Positions 36,000 through 48,727 of a stretch of 64,000 nt of DNA are shown here, in pieces. The stretch is taken from the NCBI RefSeq assembly GCF_947242115.1, contig NC_074713.1, positions 12,220,001 through 12,284,000 on the forward strand, in the 5' to 3' direction. The notes under the pieces were generated by a model that worked only from the letters and a program-made list of their open reading frames with translations, did not search any database and was not told where the DNA came from. A program made the position numbers and the translations under genes. Position 1 is the stretch's first letter. Each line of letters begins with the position of its first letter. This DNA comes from Biomphalaria glabrata (lineage: Eukaryota; Mollusca; Gastropoda; Planorbidae).

Positions 36000-37450
36000 T
36001 GCAGGATTGAGGATGCCAGTAATAGTGGTAAACAATATGATCAGTTAAAATGCTTCAGAATTCGAGATATAATCATTCTTGTCCTGAAATCAATAATGAG
36101 GGTATATTGAGCATACATTCTTAGTAATACTGAATTTCATTATTGATCTTTTAAAGCTCTCATAATTTATCAACTTGAGCTTTAGTCTAATTCAAAGAAC
36201 TAATGGCATTGTTTGTTATACTATTTCAATATTGGCTCCTTCACCAGGAGTAGTTTTTAATTTTTTAGCTATGACAGCATCACTGTTACTTTGTTAGAAA
36301 TTGGTGTAATGAACAAAATCTTGGGTAGCCTATAAATAGGCTACTGGACCTATTATAGAGACTCTGAAAGCAGGTTTTCAGTGAAATGGGCACAGTTGTA
36401 AAATGTATTGTTACGATAATCTAGGTATTTTTCAAAACCATAATTCATATGCACTCAACTCAGAGTCCAGATTATATAAAATACATCCCAATTTATATTA
36501 TATAATTATATATATATTATATAGATCTATATAAAAAACATCTGGGTTATTGCATATTATTTAAATAGAAGGTTTGGGTGACACTGAGCTATTCAATAGC
36601 TTCAGACCATTACAATCTATTGAAAGTCTATGGAAAATGCAATAGAAAAAAAGAATTGTTCTATTAGGAAATCCTGCTGGACTAAAAAGTAAAAACAACC
36701 TAGAGAATTAGAATTCTAGAATATAGTCAAGATCTAGATATATAATAACGACATAGGACAAGATTATCAAGATACAATTATGAAATTCCTTACCTAGATG
36801 AAACTTTAGTCGTTAAGTCGTTATATTTTATATCAAAATACAAATAGAATCTCTATAGATTCTCTTGACTCTTGTATATAGATCTATCTATAGACTATAG
36901 TCACTATAGTAGAGTCTAGATCTAGAATTTAGATCTACCTGATTCTATCAAATAGACCTGGCTGTGCCGTGCGATCACTATTATACTAGATCTATCTATA
37001 TGATCATATGTTGAACTCAATATAAAATTATTTTGTAGTACAACAATACTGGTCTAGAGTAGTCTAAGTCTAATTAACACTCTAGTATATAGACTCTACT
37101 AGCTCTAATTACATACACTGCTACAGTCTACAGTAACTAGTCTACACTGACAATCATTGACAATGTGATGAATGTGACTCTAACATAGGTTGTAAATAGT
37201 AGTCTAGACATAGAAAACAGTCATCAATGAATGAGGAAACTCTCATGAGGGTTTTATTTTTCTTTTCTATTTGGAAACTTTAACAACAACATAAATCTAT
37301 CAGATCTGGATCTATGAATTCCATTACTAAACCGAAGACGTGAAATTAAATGAAACAAAAACACAATGCTACCGGTGTTTATATGCTGATGCCGTGCTGT
37401 ACCTTCGGGTACTCGTGCGGAAAAACGTGACGACCTCATAAATAATCATC
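36000..37450 (-). promoter_or_regulatory. 5' UTR, first intron and likely promoter side of the CIPC-like gene
   Basis: The ATG exon probably extends to 36083, where the minus strand shows TTGATTTCAG|GACAAG. A matching donor of a non-coding first exon is CATCTAG|GTAAGG with exon end at 36794. The stretch 36700-37110 is another TCTAGA/AGATCT island. The less AT-rich block 37370-37560 (AACGTGACG, CTCGTGCGG) is the best promoter candidate, but no core element is certain. All of this is inference from splice-like motifs. Confidence 0.35.
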
Positions 37451-38639
37451 GGATAGATTTGATTGGCTGTTAAAATAATACGAAGGTTATTTATAAACAA
37501 GTAAAAATTTCGGATGATTCCGTATGCTAATTTACCTCGTACCGCACGTTTCGAAGTTGTGTTGCATTTCTTTTCGTCTTTTTTTTTTTAAAGTAGACTG
37601 ACATGTCCGATGCACTAACAGGCGACTTCTTTCATATTAGATGTTACTATGTTAATAGATTCTAGATTCAACTGCATAATCTACATTCCTCATCATAGGC
37701 ACTTTGACCTGGGTCGTAGGGGTGTAATAGTTCGCGTACCTCCCCTCCCCAACCCTCAACTTAGTTGGTAACTATCCTAAGCAGAATATCAAGAAAGGCT
37801 GGTCCATTATTTCACGTTGTCCAGCCAGTTCTTCGTGCTCCCTTCACTGTAACGTAGAGCCTACCTTGATGGTGCGTCACACTGTCACAGCCTCAGTGGC
37901 GCACTATCGGGTGGAAACGGTCGTTTGAGGGAAGAAAAAATAAAAGAACCCTGTTGAGGTGCCTAAGGACAGAGTCCATTGCACTGGTGGGGATGGAAGA
38001 ATTAAAGTCCCCCCAAAAAACATCTCATATCCACACACCGTTCCTCAAATGACCATTTATTTATTTTTTATTTTTTTTTTGTGGCGGACACCTGAACGGC
38101 AATGTACTTTGCACATTCTAAGCATTTAGCGGAACACTTTGATTATTATTTGTTTGAGTGAGATAAATTCACGTGTTAGGCTACTAGTTAATTATTCCAG
38201 TAGTTTGTGGATCACCTATTCGGGCCTATCGAAACACTGGGGTTCCGCGGAATACAGTTTGGGAAACACTTTTTTTGATCTTTTAAAAAGGAATATGGAG
38301 TAGTTTCCCTGATGTGCTCGGCAATGGGCCTCGCTTCTAATCCGAGCGCCTTGGGCTATGAGACATAGGTCATAGGGATGTAATAATTCACAACTGCTTG
38401 TATCTTTCTCAGACATAGGTTTGTTCAGACAGGCAGATGGAGACAAGTTTCCATAGGCCTAGAGTTCTAGTTAAGAGTCATAGACTCAACACAAGTAGAA
38501 AGATTTCGACAATGAGACAGAATCAGCTCCGCTAATTTAATCTCTTCACAGTTTTATTAGGCCTACTCTATAAACAGCATAAGTCGCACAATCTTGATGC
38601 CAACCGAGAATGTTTGTTTCTCAAACTGTGAGTGCGCCC
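37451..38639. other. Intergenic DNA with a possible hAT terminus
   Basis: At 38228-38272 the minus strand reads AGTGTTTCCCAAACTG then TTCCGCGGAACCCCAGTG, resembling hAT-element ends known from animals; the other end was not found. No gene was seen. Confidence 0.3.
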
Positions 38640-39480
38640 ACGTCCTCTCAGAGGGGGAGGGTAGGAGCAACTTTCTGACAAAAGGGAAAAAAGTGAGAGT
38701 CGAAGCCGATAAAATATATTTATTCTTTGAATAGCCTATTAATTAAATGAAATTACATTATTACCAATGATTTAAAAACTTCAAATATTGTAAGTAAGAG
38801 ATGTCGTTTCGACTTCTATGTAGGACATTTAAAATGTACAGGCCTACCTTTTTCACGAGAGGCGCCTTCAACAGAATCGACTCAAATCGTCTTTACTAAC
38901 GTGATTCTTCTTGGGTCAGAAGTCAGAATGATTGTAATTCTCCTGTCAAGCATTTTATTTTGATGACTTTGGTGTGACCAAAAGCAGCCACGTGTTACTT
39001 AATACGAAAAAGACCTTACAAAGACCACGCCCATTGCAGATGTACTTGAGCTATATGTAGGCCGACTTCTAATGTTTCTCGTTGAATAGCCTAAAGGCAA
39101 GTGCTGCCTCATTCTTTATTAACTTCATTTGACATGCGACGTTGTTTTGAAAAGTGCTTTAAACGCGAAGAGAATGCAAATCTCAGCCCTGATTGTAAGA
39201 AAACATTTCAATATCGGCTCGTCACATTTTTTTAAATCTGCGCTTTACTTAGGCCTACTACGAGTAAAGGTATTGTAGACGCCAGGAGAACGTTTTTGAA
39301 ACTGTGAACGCGGGAAAATGCTTGGCGCGCGCCCGTAAATTTGGATTCCTAACATTATAAAAATAGAAGAAAAAAAAAACAAAAAAAAACACTGAAATTG
39401 TTTGGGTTATAATTATAGGCTATATTCCCCCCCCCCTTTTTTTCCCCACGTGGGAGCTAACATCACTACCCCTAGCTGCC
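38640..39480 (+). repeat. Diverged dispersed repeat, copy 2 (partner at 3330-4260)
   Basis: The same block order as the partner: GTAAGTAAGAGATGTCGTTT, CTTACAAAGACCACGCCCAT, GAGCTATATGTAGG, GTAGACGCCAGGAGAACG, AATTTGGATTCCTAACATT and GTGGGAGCTAACATC. Both are on the plus strand, 35 kb apart. Confidence 0.5.
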
Positions 39481-40929
39481 TTTATTTTTCTTCTGGGAGA
39501 GGGGGCGCCACGGTTAAAGTTTTACGTTTTTTTAACCAAATTCTTGTAAGACATAATATAGATCTAAAAGGATTGTCAAAGACTGGGTTGAATTAACGTT
39601 AGTTCTATATAGAAAAGTGCATCAATAGTCAGGCGTACTTATTATGCTGATAGTAATATAGTCAGGACTTAAGGAGACGATTTAAGTTTCATCCACTTTT
39701 AGTATTTGTATTTTGAGTTTTTGGCACATCGTCACAATTTAGGCCATGTCGTGCCCGTAATCCCCCTAGGGTTACTCTCCCTTCATATCACAAGAGCTAA
39801 ATTTTAAACAGTTAAGTCATTAAAAACAAGGTCTATTCACAGTTATGATAGTAAAAATTTATTAATTTAATAAAAATCTGTTGTAAATATATGTTCACAA
39901 TTTCTTTGCCAATCACAAATCAAAGCTTCGCAGACAACCCCACCTCCCGGACAAAGCCCAGTTCCTTCCCAGGGTCATCATTATTAAACAGTGTTTTTAA
40001 GTTTGCTCCAAAATATTTCCCCCTAAATCTACTTTTAGTAAGTTTGAGCATTTTATTTTGGTAAAATGCTTCAAGTTTTAAATAAGTGGCGGTTTTATTA
40101 TACTATGCAAGAAGCTACATTACTAACAACTGAATATTTTATTAACTTTTTTATTGCCAGCATGAACTCAAAAAGAGAAATAAAATTATACATACATGGT
40201 TTAAGATTAACAAAATCATACTGACTAGTTTATTACTTCCTGAGGTGACTTGTGTGAGTTTAGTCCAACACAACAATAAAGAGAAATACTGTCATCTACC
40301 TTCTTATTGAAAATTTGAACACATTTTTTAAGAACTCTCTCCTACAGTATGAAAAACAACTTTAGATTGATTAATGTTATAATTAAAAAAATAACAATAA
40401 AGTAATTTATACACCAAAATTCTATGTCGTGTACAAATCTACAGCTATGAACATGTTTCAAACATATATTTACATCCACAAACATTGATAATCATCGCTA
40501 CTAAATGAATTTTAAGTTTTGTAGTTTTTAAATTTGTTTTTTGTTTTAAAAAAAATTCTACAATTAAATTTAAGCTTTCAAAAGCAAATTCAAATCCTGA
40601 TTTTGATTAAGTCAGGCAAAGCAAAACAGAAAAGCTACTTAAAATTCACGTTTGTGCCTTATCTAAATTGGAATGCTTCAAGCGAAATGACAAGTTGGAC
40701 ATTTCTATAAATGGAAAGTCTGATACATAACATATTGAGCTTTAAAATATCAGATCACAGTTTAGATGACGTTTAGGCAGAGGCAATGCAATACGATAAT
40801 TGTTGATATTGTCCACTTACACCAGCCCTATACCAATATAGAAACACAAAATGGGAATTGATCTGAAATCAATGTGAAACTTGTACAATAAATAACAAAG
40901 TGAAAGTAGTGAGTTTAAAAAAAATGGAA
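39481..40929. other. AT-rich intergenic DNA
   Basis: No open frame or repeat was recognised. It may hold the distal 3' UTR of GCHFR, but no polyadenylation site could be assigned. Confidence 0.35.
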
Positions 40930-41400
40930 ATAATAGGAAAAAAACACCTGATCTTTAATTGACCCCAGCAAAACATTTAAATAGAAGAAATGAAAAAGCT
41001 GATATATTGGCCAAACATGGAAGAATGAGGAATCAATTGAAAATTCCTCTCCATTCAGAAGAGATGAAGAAAATAAAAAGAGAACCAGAGTATAGAGCAA
41101 AAATGGGCCAGTTCTCACTGAAACTTCAAGAAAAATTATGCATACTAAAAGTTATCAGGACATGTTCAATGTATCTTTTTTTCACCTCAGAACCAGGCAC
41201 AACAGAATGAGACAATGCATCACCTAGAAGGTGAAAATTGAGAAAACATGCCCAAGTGAAATAGTCACCAGAGAATGCTGAACATGTCCCCCAGAGCTGC
41301 ATCACTTTATAGAGGCACAAACAAGATACTGGCCACAAAACTGTACGAAAAGCATCCTGATCTGGAAACCACGGTGCAGTTCATCTGAGTTATGGGACAA
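40930..41400 (+). mobile_element. Degraded LINE 3' region with RNase H remnant
   Basis: One frame reads NRRNEKADILAKHGRM, the C-terminal G-N-E-x-A-D-x-L-A-K motif of an RNase H domain in LINE proteins, followed by KIPLHSEEMKKIKRE. Further on AEHVPQSCITL recalls the T-E-H-x-L-Q-S-C-P-L zinc-knuckle tail of such elements, followed by a TAG and frame changes. It is an old, broken LINE of a clade that carries RNase H. Confidence 0.6.
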
Positions 41401-43868
41401 GTTATCTGAACCCTCCAACATAATAATAAGAATGCAAAAGAAGAAAATTGCATATGTAAATAAAATGTATTAAACAGAATTTAAGTGCAGAATACAAGCA
41501 TTTTGTCATCTAAAAATCTTGTCATTTTATTTTACATACATAGAGCTTAACAAAAATAAAATTTCATTTGCAGTAAATTTGCAGTTCAGGAAGGAGGCAT
41601 GCAATATTTGTAAGTGAAATGTGATGCTGAAAGTTTCAAAGATGTCTCTACATCCACATGACTTCTTATACAACATTAACCTAGAGTGTACAACTATTAG
41701 TGTTAATATTAAGAGTCAACTCATTACTCTTCTTCAATAAGTGTGAAACTCGTATGGCAATAAAGGAGTGAGCCTGTCTCATCAAATAACAAGAGGAAGG
41801 ATTGTAGTTTTTGCTAAGATCACATAAGTAAAACAAGCAAAATATAAAAAATACTTTAATAAAAAAAAAACAAAAAAAAAAAAACAAAGCCCACCTTAGG
41901 GAAAAGGATTCCATATTTACAGCCACTTAGCTCAATACTGTAAGATTTATTTCCCTTTTCAATATCAAACAAAATTAATTAATTACCACTATTTAATTAA
42001 CTAATTAGTAACTTTTCAAGTTTCAACAGGAACAATAAATAATTGTGCAAATTTTCAACTTGATCCGAGATGGAAAATATGAGGAAAATAAATGTTTAAA
42101 TTTGTACCAGACAGAGTGAGTTGATATAAGCATTGTAAAAATATATTCTTAAAATATACATACATTATTAATTCTTCTACAATTCTAAAGTAAAGTTTAC
42201 TAAGTGTGAAAGTACATTCTCAACTTTGCCCAAAAAAAACCCAACAAACTAAACAATTTTCCCTGAAATACAAAATAATTAAAATAAAATTGACTACAAG
42301 TACTAAATAAGCTACTCTATTTTTATCCCTGCTTATGGACACATTAGTTTGACTTAAAAACAAGAATACTAGAAAGTTTAACCTTAACTATAATCTAATC
42401 ACAAAAACATTCAGCAAAACTGTACATTGCAATACACTATTGTAAAAAAAAAATATTCTGTGCTGTGATTTACATAAGAGCTAACAGCTAAAAAAATGTG
42501 TGATATTTTGATATATAATATTATCTAAAATGTAAAAATCTATAACAAAAATAATATATATATATAAATTTCACTAACCAAAAACCCCCAAAACCCATGT
42601 ACTGAGCATAAACACTATAAAAAGGGTTTGCTTACAACAGTCAAATATTAGTTGAACACAATATAGCTTTGAATAAATATTGAATTGAATTCAACAAAAA
42701 TAATAAAGTAATCACAAACAAATCCTCACTCTCGTAAGGGTGGGGTGGGGGTGTCATTGATACTGTCCAGGTTAATGGGCATGTTAAATACTTAAATTGT
42801 AGGTAGAAAAATTTAAAGACATGCTGCATTTCATTTTTAAAACCTCACAAAATATAAGACAGGAAAAAAAAAAGATATTTCTTAATATTACATTATAAGC
42901 TTAGATATATGTTTGTTATAAATATTTTAAAATTGCATGACAGTAAAAATGTTAACCAAACTGTTATTTTACATGTCATATATAGGCCCTGCACATGATG
43001 CTAAATAATGAAATAATAATAAAAACAGGATATGAAAATTTTAAGTAATACAGCATAGCCTTAAGTGATGATACTGAAAGAAGATTGTAAAAAAAAATAG
43101 ACAGTTGAAACTAGACTTAACATGTACCTTAAAGCTTTACAACTAGACTATTACCGGTACCAATAATGTATTTTAATTTATACATTTACCATGCTCAATT
43201 TTTTTAATTTTAATTGGTGTTAATTACTTGAGATTACAAAAAAATGTAAATAAAGTAAATAATAGAGTCTGCATTTATAGCATTGAAACTTTTTTTTTTT
43301 GCTTACTTTAGCAGTGAGCACATTCTAAAGATATACTGAATATGAGAAACAAATCAGTTTAGTGATCTTATTTTTTTGAACTACTGAGACTTACTGTATC
43401 GTACATATTCTTAGGGTGAGTAAACATCAAAGTATATCAAGTGTTCTATGTTATAATAATAATGCACCTTATTCATTTAATTTGCAGAAAGGAAAAAACA
43501 ATTTTTTTTAGTTCTAAAAAACATATGATGTTTAGTTGTTTTTTTTAAATTGCCTGAAGACAAAATTTTACAGACCAAGCACAAAATTATTTCAAAAGTT
43601 ATTAAAAAAATCAATAATCATATTTGTTTTGCACCTTTTAAACTTTTTTTTATGCTGAAAAATACAAGTTGTTTGAGGGTTAAAATAATGTACTAATCAA
43701 AAGGGTCTTTAACTTAATTGCTACTAGTTAAAATTGTCAAAGCATTAAGCACAACCTCGTTCAAGCAAATGAATTAGTGGGAAAACAATCTCAATATATC
43801 ACACTCATGATATAAACCAAATTGCATTTTTTTAGAATCAACAGTTAAAAAAAAATATGTAAAAGAAA
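41401..43868 (-). other. AT-rich DNA downstream of GCHFR, probably partly its 3' UTR
   Basis: There are no open frames with family similarity. Poly-A runs at 41861-41884 and a G-rich GTGGGGTGGGGGTG near 42741 are present. The extent of the GCHFR 3' UTR was not determined. Confidence 0.35.
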
Positions 43869-46024
43869 TCACAAATCTCCTTTATATTCGATTTTTGGGC
43901 TCTCAAAAGCATCACTGCTTGAACTGCTGAGAGCTTTTTCTTTCAAACTGGGCTCTTTGTGAAGAGTCCATATGCAGGTCTGACCAACACCAGCCATGGC
44001 AGCCAGTTTGTAGCCACGAAGTTCCAGTTTCTCCAACACTACTCTTGGTGCATCATTAGTTCTCCACTGGGCACTGCTTTCATGAAATAAAAGCACAATT
44101 TAAATACAACCCTCATACTCAGGAATTCAGAAACCATAAATATTTGCAACATAGCTCTATTGAAAAATACATTTATATTAGAAAGTTGTAAAAAGATGAT
44201 CCAGACGTCTAAAAAATTTTTTTATAATATCGTAATTACCTGATCTAGATAAAAATAGTCCTTCAATGAATATACAGTATTTGGTTAAGAGTAAGATTAA
44301 TAGTAAATTTGTGATTTGTTTATTTTTGGCAATGACAAATGAGTAGGACTGACAATAGTGATATGAAATAAAAGCCAGCTGATTTTATAGTGTCATGGTA
44401 GGGAGTTCTATTTCATCATTATGAGGTATTTTAGACTTAAGTATTTTTCTTAGCGACAACAGTAGATGGATCTCTTTACTGTTATTTATTAAATGTGTTC
44501 AATTTTCAATTATTTCTATACAGTCATTTACCCCTGCAGCAGTAAATCTTTGTTTTTAAGTCTTTGAATGTTCAATTTTCATCCAGTTTTTATCAATATT
44601 AACCTATAATTCTCTTGCAGCAGAATGCTATAACTGTCAGCTATCAAGCAAATACACCTTACTGAATACACAAAGGCCAACCACTTTCACAAGTATATTG
44701 CATATTCTCACAAGGCTGAGTCACAGTCTATGCAAGAATGATGATTTGTTTGTTAGCAAGTTAATCATAAATATAGTGAATGGTTTTACTATTTTTTTTT
44801 GTCATAATGGATGTTTCAAAGAGACCATGGATGAAAACACTTCTTTTTAGATAAATCAAACAATCTAAAAATTCAAAATAAAAGATACTTAAAAAAACAG
44901 CCAAAATATATAATAATATAAAAAAATAAAACCTTACTAATTATTTCCAAGCTGTTTTATTAGTGCTGCATCCAAGTATTCCATTAGTTCAGGGTCACTC
45001 CATTCATCCCCAACAACTGTTGGCCCAATGTCCTAATTATACAAATAAAAAAAAGTAATTATGTTATATGCATGGTGCTAAAACTATTAGTAAGGATCAA
45101 TTTGTGTGTTTTAGTACTTTTTCAATACATTATTTAGACACAATAGTCCTCTTTTGTCAAAGTTGGTTTTATTTAAATATCAACACTTTTTTTAAGCTTG
45201 TAAAAAAAATAAAAGCATTCTGTGCATATCAAAAAAAATGTCATATCAAAAGTAAATAAAGAAGCTACAGACTGAAGCATGAAATAATTATGGAAAATCC
45301 TAGACATACATAAAAGCACAATCACAATAAATAGAGTCATAAGCTTTTTAAAATTAATATTAACTAACGTTATAAAAGTTTTTAGCAAAAACATTATAGG
45401 TAGCATAGCATTTTTAGAGAAAACTTTATTAACAGCTTACATCATCTGCCCTTTAGACATCTATATCTTAGAGAGGAATGTTTTTCTATTCCTGACAGTA
45501 GTATCTATGTTAGATGTTTGTAGATATTAATAAACAGTGTCAAAAACAATGTGCTGGGAAGAATGAGTGTGCTCTATTAATTATAAAATTCATGATTGAA
45601 GAAAATTTTTTTGGTAAGTCTGCCATATATAAAAGTTCAAATGACATGTGTTTTATGCATAGCACATTTCATATTGTAATACAATGAGTCTCAAAATAAT
45701 CAGACCAAGCAGTTAACTATTTTAATTCAATCCTTCCAATTAACAGAAATCAACTATACCCCATTTCATTTCATGGACTGTTCTAGAATGATGCGCAGTG
45801 TTGTGATTGAAACTACTCTATTCAATTGGCCAGTAATAGTAAAACACAGAAAACAACTAAGACTAAATGTAAACACACTAATTCAATTTAACGAATCTTT
45901 AGAAACTCCATTCAAAAAGTTGCTTTATTGTATAATGTATGATTACAGCAATTATGACATAATAAGTGGGAGAAAAAACAAAACTCACCAATCGAACTTG
46001 TGTACTTATTATCACATAAGGCAT
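43869..46024 (-). CDS. GCHFR: GTP cyclohydrolase 1 feedback regulatory protein (GFRP)
   Basis: Minus-strand exons: 46024-45989 (MPYVIISTQVRL; donor TTG|GTGAGT), 45032-44938 (acceptor ATAATTAG|GACATTGGG; DIGPTVVGDEWSDPELMEYL...; donor TTA|GTAAGG) and 44076-43869 (acceptor CATGAAAG|CAGTGCC; ...APRVVLEKLELRGYKLAAM, GVGQTCIWTLHKE; stop TGA 43871-43869). Lengths 36+95+208 = 339 nt keep frame, giving 112 residues. It matches vertebrate GFRP throughout (MPYLLISTQIRMEVGPTMVG ... GVGQTLVWCLHKE, 84 residues). GFRP forms pentamers that clamp the GCH1 decamer, giving feedback inhibition by tetrahydrobiopterin and activation by phenylalanine. The snail protein carries about 28 extra C-terminal residues with a Ser-rich run (KALSSSSSDAF) that the vertebrate protein lacks. 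Introns are 956 and 861 bp. Confidence 0.93.
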
Positions 46025-46129
46025 TCTATACAGTAATGTATGATGTATTTTCTGAAAATATAAGACAGTGGTTATTCCTGCAAGTTATTAATTGCATCAG
46101 AATAAATAGATATATTTAAGATGACAACA

Positions 46130-47048
46130 AACCCTTTAGTTTTAGCCCAGGAGCTTACAAACAAACCTACTGATCTAATCATGAGCGATTGGATGGTTGA
46201 AAATAAACTCAAGATGAACGAAGACAAGACAGAAATAATTAAGATTGGCACTAGGAACAATGTCTCAAAAGTTGGAAGCACAGATTCTCTCTTTATCACA
46301 AACTGCCATGTTCCTTTTGTCCATGTAGTGCGGAATCTTGGAGTTTTCTTCGACTAAACACTATCTTTCGACCCACACATATGTCAGCCCTGCAAAGGTC
46401 TCTATCTGCAGCTGTGCAGATTAGGCCAGATCCGACCATATTTAACAACGGAGTCAACTAAAACGCCAGCTGTGGCATTCATACTCTTCCGCCTTGACTA
46501 CTGCAACGCCGTGCTAGTAGGTATACCTGATGACAAAATAGCCAAGCTGCAACGTATACAGAACAACGCCGCTCGAATAGTCCTTAAAAAAACTAGACAA
46601 GATTCTGCTACTACGCTCTTGTGCACGCTCCATTGGCTTCCTGTGAAAGCGAGAATCGATTACAAGGTTGCCACACTTTGTCATCAGTGTATATATAACA
46701 ACGAGATGCCCTTGTACCTTAGCGAACTGATTACTCCATATGTCCCCCAGAGAGCCCTGAGCTCAATGGACTAAACGCTTTTAGTAGTGCCACGTTTCTC
46801 CCTCAAAAGCTACAGGCTTTTTCAGTTCACGGACCAAAGGTTTGGAACTCACTCCCCATTGATCTCAGACAGGCAACATGCTACACCACTTTTAAGAAGA
46901 ACATTAAGACCTATCTGTTTAAAACTTTTTTAGATTAACTGTCATTTTAGCTGTCGTGTTTGTGTTTGTACGGTTATTACAGCGCTTTGAGCCTACATTT
47001 TGTTTGTTAACAGCGCTTTATAAATAAAATTATTATTATTATTATTAT
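46130..47048 (+). mobile_element. 5'-truncated L2-like LINE
   Basis: The frame from about 46180 reads DWMVENKLKMNEDKTEIIK and VRNLGVFFD, then TAA at 46355-46357 and a small deletion/frameshift. From about 46470 it continues FRLDYCNAVLVGIPDDKIAK, LQRIQNNAARIV, LHWLPVKARIDYKVATL and LITPYVPQRALSS. After another stop come KVWNSLP-type remnants (TTTGGAACTCACTCCCC), then CAGCGCTTTATAAATAAAA and (ATT)n at about 47028-47047. This is the thumb and C-terminal region of an L2/CR1-group RT. It lies head-to-head with GCHFR, starting about 110 bp upstream of its ATG, so it may have supplied or displaced promoter sequence. A 3' fragment of the same family is at 18321-18560. Confidence 0.8.
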
Positions 47049-47079
47049 GTTGTGTTACTTATTTAGCAATAGAAAAATT

Positions 47080-47410
47080 TAATTTATTTATAGATCTAGA
47101 TAATAAAATCTGATAAAATTTTATTTTAAATTATGGACAACAAATTGGGCATTTAGCCTAATTTAGGTCTTCTTAGCTTCTATAATGATTTAATGGCTAT
47201 AGTCTATATAATATAGTATAGATAGTAACAATATAGAGTCTAGTAAAAATAATTAATAGATCTACTCAAGTAGTTTAGTAATCCTAGATCTAGATTAATC
47301 TAATCTAATAATAGTATAATAATACCCTAGAATCTAAATAGATTTAAAGTAAATTTATCTATAATTTATATAAATCTAGATTTCTAGATCTAGGTTAGTA
47401 GGTACTGAGA
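47080..47410. repeat. TCTAGA/AGATCT island
   Basis: Frequent TAGATCTAG and CTAGATTTCTAG motifs in AT-rich DNA, like those at 480-1560. Confidence 0.55.
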
Positions 47411-47429
47411 TTCATAACAAACGAATATT

Positions 47430-47786
47430 CACATTTGACTAGAGTAACTAACTTAACTAACACCTTTAGTAAATCACTAAATTTAGAAAGCCTTCAGGAT
47501 AGAAGACTTAAAAGTAAAGTAGCAATTATACATAAAAAACTTAACCATAATCTTCAAATACAAAAACAAAATTTAATAAAATACTCAAAAAGTTGAGAAA
47601 GACACAAAGATAAAGGTAAATTCCTCGTTCCATATGCTAGGAGTAGGACAAATCTGTACAAATGCTCTTTCTTCCCTAGAGCTATTAGAGCATGGAATGG
47701 GTTGCTTGAGATAGCCAGGAAAACCAGTGACATGGCAGAATTTTGGTCATTGGTAAATATGCATGTAAATGCATAATATAAGATAA
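47430..47786 (+). mobile_element. 3' fragment of the jockey/CR1-type LINE
   Basis: It is collinear with 7108-7493: AAATTTAGAAAGCCTTCAGG, AAAAGTAAAGTAGCAATTAT, TTCCTCGTTCCATATGCTAG, AGCATGGAATGGGTTGC, ending ATAATATAAGATAAGAAG. It has several small indels and is non-coding. The LTR retrotransposon inserted in its tail. Confidence 0.85.
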
Positions 47787-47790
47787 GAAG

Positions 47791-48151
47791 TGTGATGTTG
47801 CTAGTTCAGGCTGTCTTGAAGTCAACCAATTACTCTGCAATCGTTTGGGTGTAATTGTTCGGGTGTATTACGTGCAGTTGACCAACAAGTCAAACAAGAA
47901 CTGGCACATCGATTATAACTAGTGAAGAGATGTAGTCAACACTGATGAACAATTGTATAAGGGTTTATTCTGATAAAAGGCCACAGTAGAAGTCTCTGTC
48001 ACTAAACACGTCGTTACCCTGGAATGTTCTATCGCTAACTGATTTTTCGGTCTCTAACCCAACATATCCCAAACGTCACTAGTCCCGTTCAATATGCGTC
48101 ATCTATGGTGCGTCGCTAAATAACTAACCTATATAAATAAGGTGTCTAACA
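47791..48151 (-). repeat. 3' LTR of the Gmr1-like element
   Basis: 361 bp; on the plus strand it begins TGTGATGTTGCTAG and ends GTGTCTAACA. It is nearly identical to 55558-55918. Confidence 0.96.
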
Positions 48152-48152
48152 G

Positions 48153-48170
48153 ATTCCTCCCCCCCTTGAA
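48153..48170 (-). other. Polypurine tract candidate
   Basis: On the minus strand TTCAAGGGGGGGAGGAAT lies directly before the 3' LTR, the usual place for the plus-strand primer of reverse transcription. Confidence 0.75.
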
Positions 48171-48727
48171 AAAAAATATGTCAATATTTTTCCACTACTG
48201 TCAAGTCTTACAAGGGCATTTTCAATTTAATGGGAAGACCACAAACATAAAATCTTGATCTCTTCATCTTGACATCTTCATCTTGACAGTTCCTTATATT
48301 CATGGCAATGTTCATAACAGTTCATAACATTCCAGAATCATCTTCATTGGTACACCGTTCATCATGGAGGAAAATGTGGCATCTTATGGGTACGTCACAC
48401 ATCTCAAATGTTCTTTACTGGTAGTAATCTGATAAAATACAATATTTCAGAAAACAATTATAGACTTTATTTACACATTCAATAAATTTTTTCTTACCAC
48501 CCTTTTATACGCTTTTGTCCATTTTTCTTTTATACTCACCCTTTTCCATAGAACTAACTTTCGTCAATGATATATGAAGTGATTCACACAAAAAAAATAT
48601 TCATACTTACTTTCAAATGCTTAACATCAAATTTACTTATCTCCCTTTTCCATAACATATAAATGGTGTCAATATATTAATATATATTACATACTCAATA
48701 TAATCATAGTTTATTTACAAAATTATT
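48171..48727 (-). other. 3' untranslated region of the Gmr1-like element
   Basis: AT-rich, with no frame of note between the end of pol and the polypurine tract. Confidence 0.6.

Noticed and set aside
37254-37439. 61-codon minus-strand frame upstream of the CIPC-like gene
   Set aside because: No family resemblance and no in-frame splice link to the coding exons; more likely promoter or 5' UTR DNA.
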